A DNA stretch of 64,000 nucleotides, taken from the NCBI GenBank assembly GCA_009667805.1, contig CM019069.1:53386422-53450421 (forward strand). The letters are read 5' to 3'. The first letter of the stretch is position 1. Each line of letters begins with the position of its first letter. Both the position numbers and the translations under genes were made by a program. Below the pieces are notes generated by a model. It did no database searches. It saw nothing but the letters and a program-made list of their open reading frames with translations, and was not told the DNA's origin. The stretch is from Leptobrachium leishanense (lineage: Eukaryota > Chordata > Amphibia > Anura > Megophryidae). This document shows, in pieces, positions 63,503-64,000 of this stretch.

Positions 63503-63980
63503 AAACAAAAGACCCTTTCAAAATGAGATTGGATTTTGTGCTATAAATAAATGGGAGGACTGGAAGTTTTTGACCTGGCAGCCAAGTACAAAGAAGTGGC
63601 TGTTGAACCAAATTATCAAACACATCCCACTGTTTTATGCTTTTATATAAAAATATTTAAAATGTAATGATACAATAATGTAATGGATAGAGTAATAATA
63701 TAATTTATAGCAAAGATATTTAAATGAAAAATGGCTATACTCCGTGGCGCTAGATATACACTTTTAAGGATTCACTATATATTCCCACACTGTGGTGCTC
63801 CCGTCACCAGAATAAATTGCAAAATGTGAAGTAAAGAAATTGGGACAGCGCTTCAACTTAAAAGGATGCAGTGTATAAGTGATGTGGTAAATATGGAAAA
63901 ATGCTCACAAGCAATGGTAGGTCCCTTAAGGAGGATTAGGCGTGGACTAAATCAGCCCAGCGCACCTCTTAATACCTTTA
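63503..63980. other. Intron w14 start: nothing firmly recognised
   Basis: 63735-63975 (tccgtggcgctagatataca, gggacagcgcttcaactt) reads like an interspersed repeat, but no second copy is in the window. Confidence 0.45.
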
Positions 63981-64000
63981 GGGCTCTATTTCATAGTGAA
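63981..64000 (+). mobile_element. Start of another GGGCYCTATT-type MITE, cut by the window edge
   Basis: gggctctatttcatagtgaa after TTTA, matching the left end at 9582. Confidence 0.55.

Noticed and set aside
62738..64000. Search for the next ORD exon beginning VSHHPP
   Set aside because: Not found; the sequence after 62737 is a hAT MITE and further intron.

Overview
This is a stretch of vertebrate nuclear DNA, most probably from an amphibian (a frog), carrying the middle part of one protein-coding gene: OSBPL6, which encodes oxysterol-binding protein-related protein 6 (ORP6). Fourteen coding exons lie on the + strand between 22173 and 62737. All have GT/AG borders and compatible phases, and together they give 604 uninterrupted codons. 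They run from just before the PH domain, through the coiled-coil linker and the FFAT motif, into the first part of the lipid-binding ORD domain. The N-terminal exon(s) and the rest of the ORD, including the exon completing the EQVSHHPP fingerprint, are outside the window. The amphibian assignment is an inference from the mix of repeats (L2/CR1-like LINE tails, two Tc1 copies, hAT elements, and many TTA-, TTAA- and 8-bp-duplicating MITEs), not from a species marker.

Everything else is upstream or intronic DNA, and a large part of it is recognisable transposable elements. I recognise: (a) ~840-910 bp elements with CAGGGTTATTCA ends and 3-bp TTA/TAA-like target duplications (2161, 13403, 16057, 40477, 59672), plus 141-182 bp palindromic relatives with the same ends (12807, 20731, 42837); (b) CpG-rich ~340-480 bp elements with GGCTAGTGTCAGACG ends and TTA/TAA duplications (263, 11599, 17935, 19869, 24970); (c) ~700 bp elements with GGGCYCTATTACATTC ends in two internal types (18859, 27234, 47229, 50071; and 3174, 6413, 9582, 11380, 33942, 44446, 63981); (d) elements with CCCCTTCACTACC ends in TTAA sites (29984, 35625, 40280, 41975, 49332); (e) hAT-type elements with 8-bp duplications (10517, 23626, 38807, 62779); (f) two Tc1 transposons (35696, 55404), a truncated Tc1 (about 14640) and a decayed mariner-like transposase (about 26100); (g) LINE 3' ends.

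Layout: 1-22172 is intron or upstream sequence made almost entirely of MITEs, with an 866-bp inverted-repeat element holding telomere-like CCCTAA arrays at 7682-8547 and a three-level nest of transposons at 10509-13138. 22173-33000 holds six closely spaced exons (PH domain and start of the linker), with two minisatellites in the first intron. 33000-51000 has large introns around three exons. 51000-63500 has five exons, with MITEs or a transposon between several of them.

No prokaryotic genes, CRISPR arrays, operons, tRNA or rRNA genes are visible, and I found no new multi-gene system. The most informative features are the transposon structures that record their own history: an empty insertion site kept in the opposite arm of a hairpin, a LINE reading frame that rejoins exactly when a MITE is removed, a hAT element carrying a minisatellite, and a nearly full-length Tc1 transposase frame whose first catalytic aspartate is glycine.
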